Shown in pieces: positions 6,612-6,851 of a stretch of 6,851 nucleotides of DNA (positions are counted from its first letter, which is position 1; each line of letters opens with the position of its first letter). A program made the translations under genes and the position numbers. Source of the stretch: Desulfobulbaceae bacterium. GTDB taxonomy: Bacteria; Desulfobacterota; Desulfobulbia; Desulfobulbales; Desulfobulbaceae. The stretch spans positions 1 to 6,851 of the forward strand of contig DRLX01000415.1 in the NCBI GenBank assembly GCA_011322715.1, read 5' to 3'. The notes beneath the pieces are model-generated. The model ran no database searches. It saw only the letters and a list, made by a program, of their open reading frames with translations, and was not told the DNA's origin.

Positions 6612-6807
6612 TCTTTACTGATGGCGTCGTAAAAACTTCGATCTACTGCGTCGTGTGTCCCGGGGCGATTCACAACATACTACCTGTATAGTTGAGATCC
6701 GCCCCGGAACACTACTCCTCGGAGTCTGCGCTTACCTGTATATCTATGTTTTTACTTAGCCATCTTTAAAAACGATTTGGACTTTTTACGGGATCATCTT
6801 TACTGAT
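6612..6807. mobile_element. MITE-like intergenic repeat flanked by 11-bp direct repeats
   Basis: An exact direct repeat TCTTTACTGAT occurs at 6612-6622 and 6797-6807. Between the copies the sequence is strongly self-complementary. GATGGCGTCGTAAAAAC (6620-6636) matches the reverse complement of 6748-6764 at 14 of 17 bases, and 22 of 29 when extended to 6648 and 6736. A third related end, GACTTTTTACGGGATCATC (6780-6798), shares CGTAAAAA with the left end when inverted. The element carries no gene. Short length, inverted ends and flanking direct repeats fit a miniature transposable element or a dispersed structured repeat. The three ends suggest either nested copies or one copy with a duplicated right end. 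It occupies nearly all of the 261 bases upstream of the minus-strand operon. I see nothing recognisable in 6808-6851. Confidence 0.55.
6656..6725. repeat. GC-rich central hairpin of the intergenic repeat
   Basis: TGTCCCGGGGCGAT (6656-6669) pairs with ATCCGCCCCGGAACA (6697-6711), with one mismatch and one bulge. Inside it, CAAC and GTTG pair near the tip. On the right arm ACTC (6714-6717) and GAGT (6722-6725) form a side hairpin with a four-base loop. The side hairpin accounts for the centre of the inner stem lying about eight bases left of the centre of the outer arms. Transcribed leftward, this would form a branched RNA in the 5' leader of the isochorismatase-like gene if the promoter lies outside it. 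Confidence 0.5.
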
Positions 6808-6851
6808 ATATCAATACCGGTTTACGCCCTGGAAATCTCATAGTATTATCA

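Overview
The window looks like a chromosomal segment from a Gram-negative anaerobe-type bacterium of moderately high GC content. I would guess Desulfobacterota (the former Deltaproteobacteria). The reasons are the nadA-polA pairing, a likely sigma-54 promoter driving a PilZ gene, and an intergenic repeat with GGACTTTTTACG-type ends, which I associate with that group. The lineage call is an inference from general impression, not a search result.

Layout. Bases 1-3649 (+) hold the 3' part of nadA (quinolinate synthase, NAD biosynthesis), followed after a single base by a complete polA (DNA polymerase I with all three activities). Bases 3650-3930 are non-coding: small hairpins after polA, a strong rho-independent terminator at 3721-3759, a cluster of TCCGG-centred inverted repeats, and a good -24/-12 (sigma-54) promoter candidate at 3876-3892. 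This promoter would drive a two-gene unit: an unannotated 43-codon gene (3931-4062) joined by a TGATG stop/start junction to a reading frame encoding a single-domain PilZ (c-di-GMP-binding) protein. Its more likely own start is at 4083.

From 4524 to 6590 all genes lie on the minus strand and converge on the PilZ gene. Read in their own direction they are an isochorismatase-like cysteine hydrolase, then 20 bases later a GNAT acetyltransferase fused to a cupin domain, then after a 121-base gap an exported PEBP (YbhB/YbcL) family protein. The first two form an evident operon with strong ribosome binding sites. The third may be read through or have its own promoter. No specific pathway is evident; the set looks like small-molecule modification or detoxification functions.

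Bases 6604-6851 have no gene. Most of this stretch is a MITE-like, highly self-complementary repeat (about 6612-6807) flanked by an exact 11-bp direct repeat. It lies just upstream of the minus-strand operon.

I see no CRISPR array, tRNA, rRNA or transposase gene. The best candidates for something undescribed are the sigma-54/small-protein/PilZ unit, the GNAT-cupin fusion, the Glu-to-Asp change at the PolA ribose steric gate, and the structured repeat at the right end.
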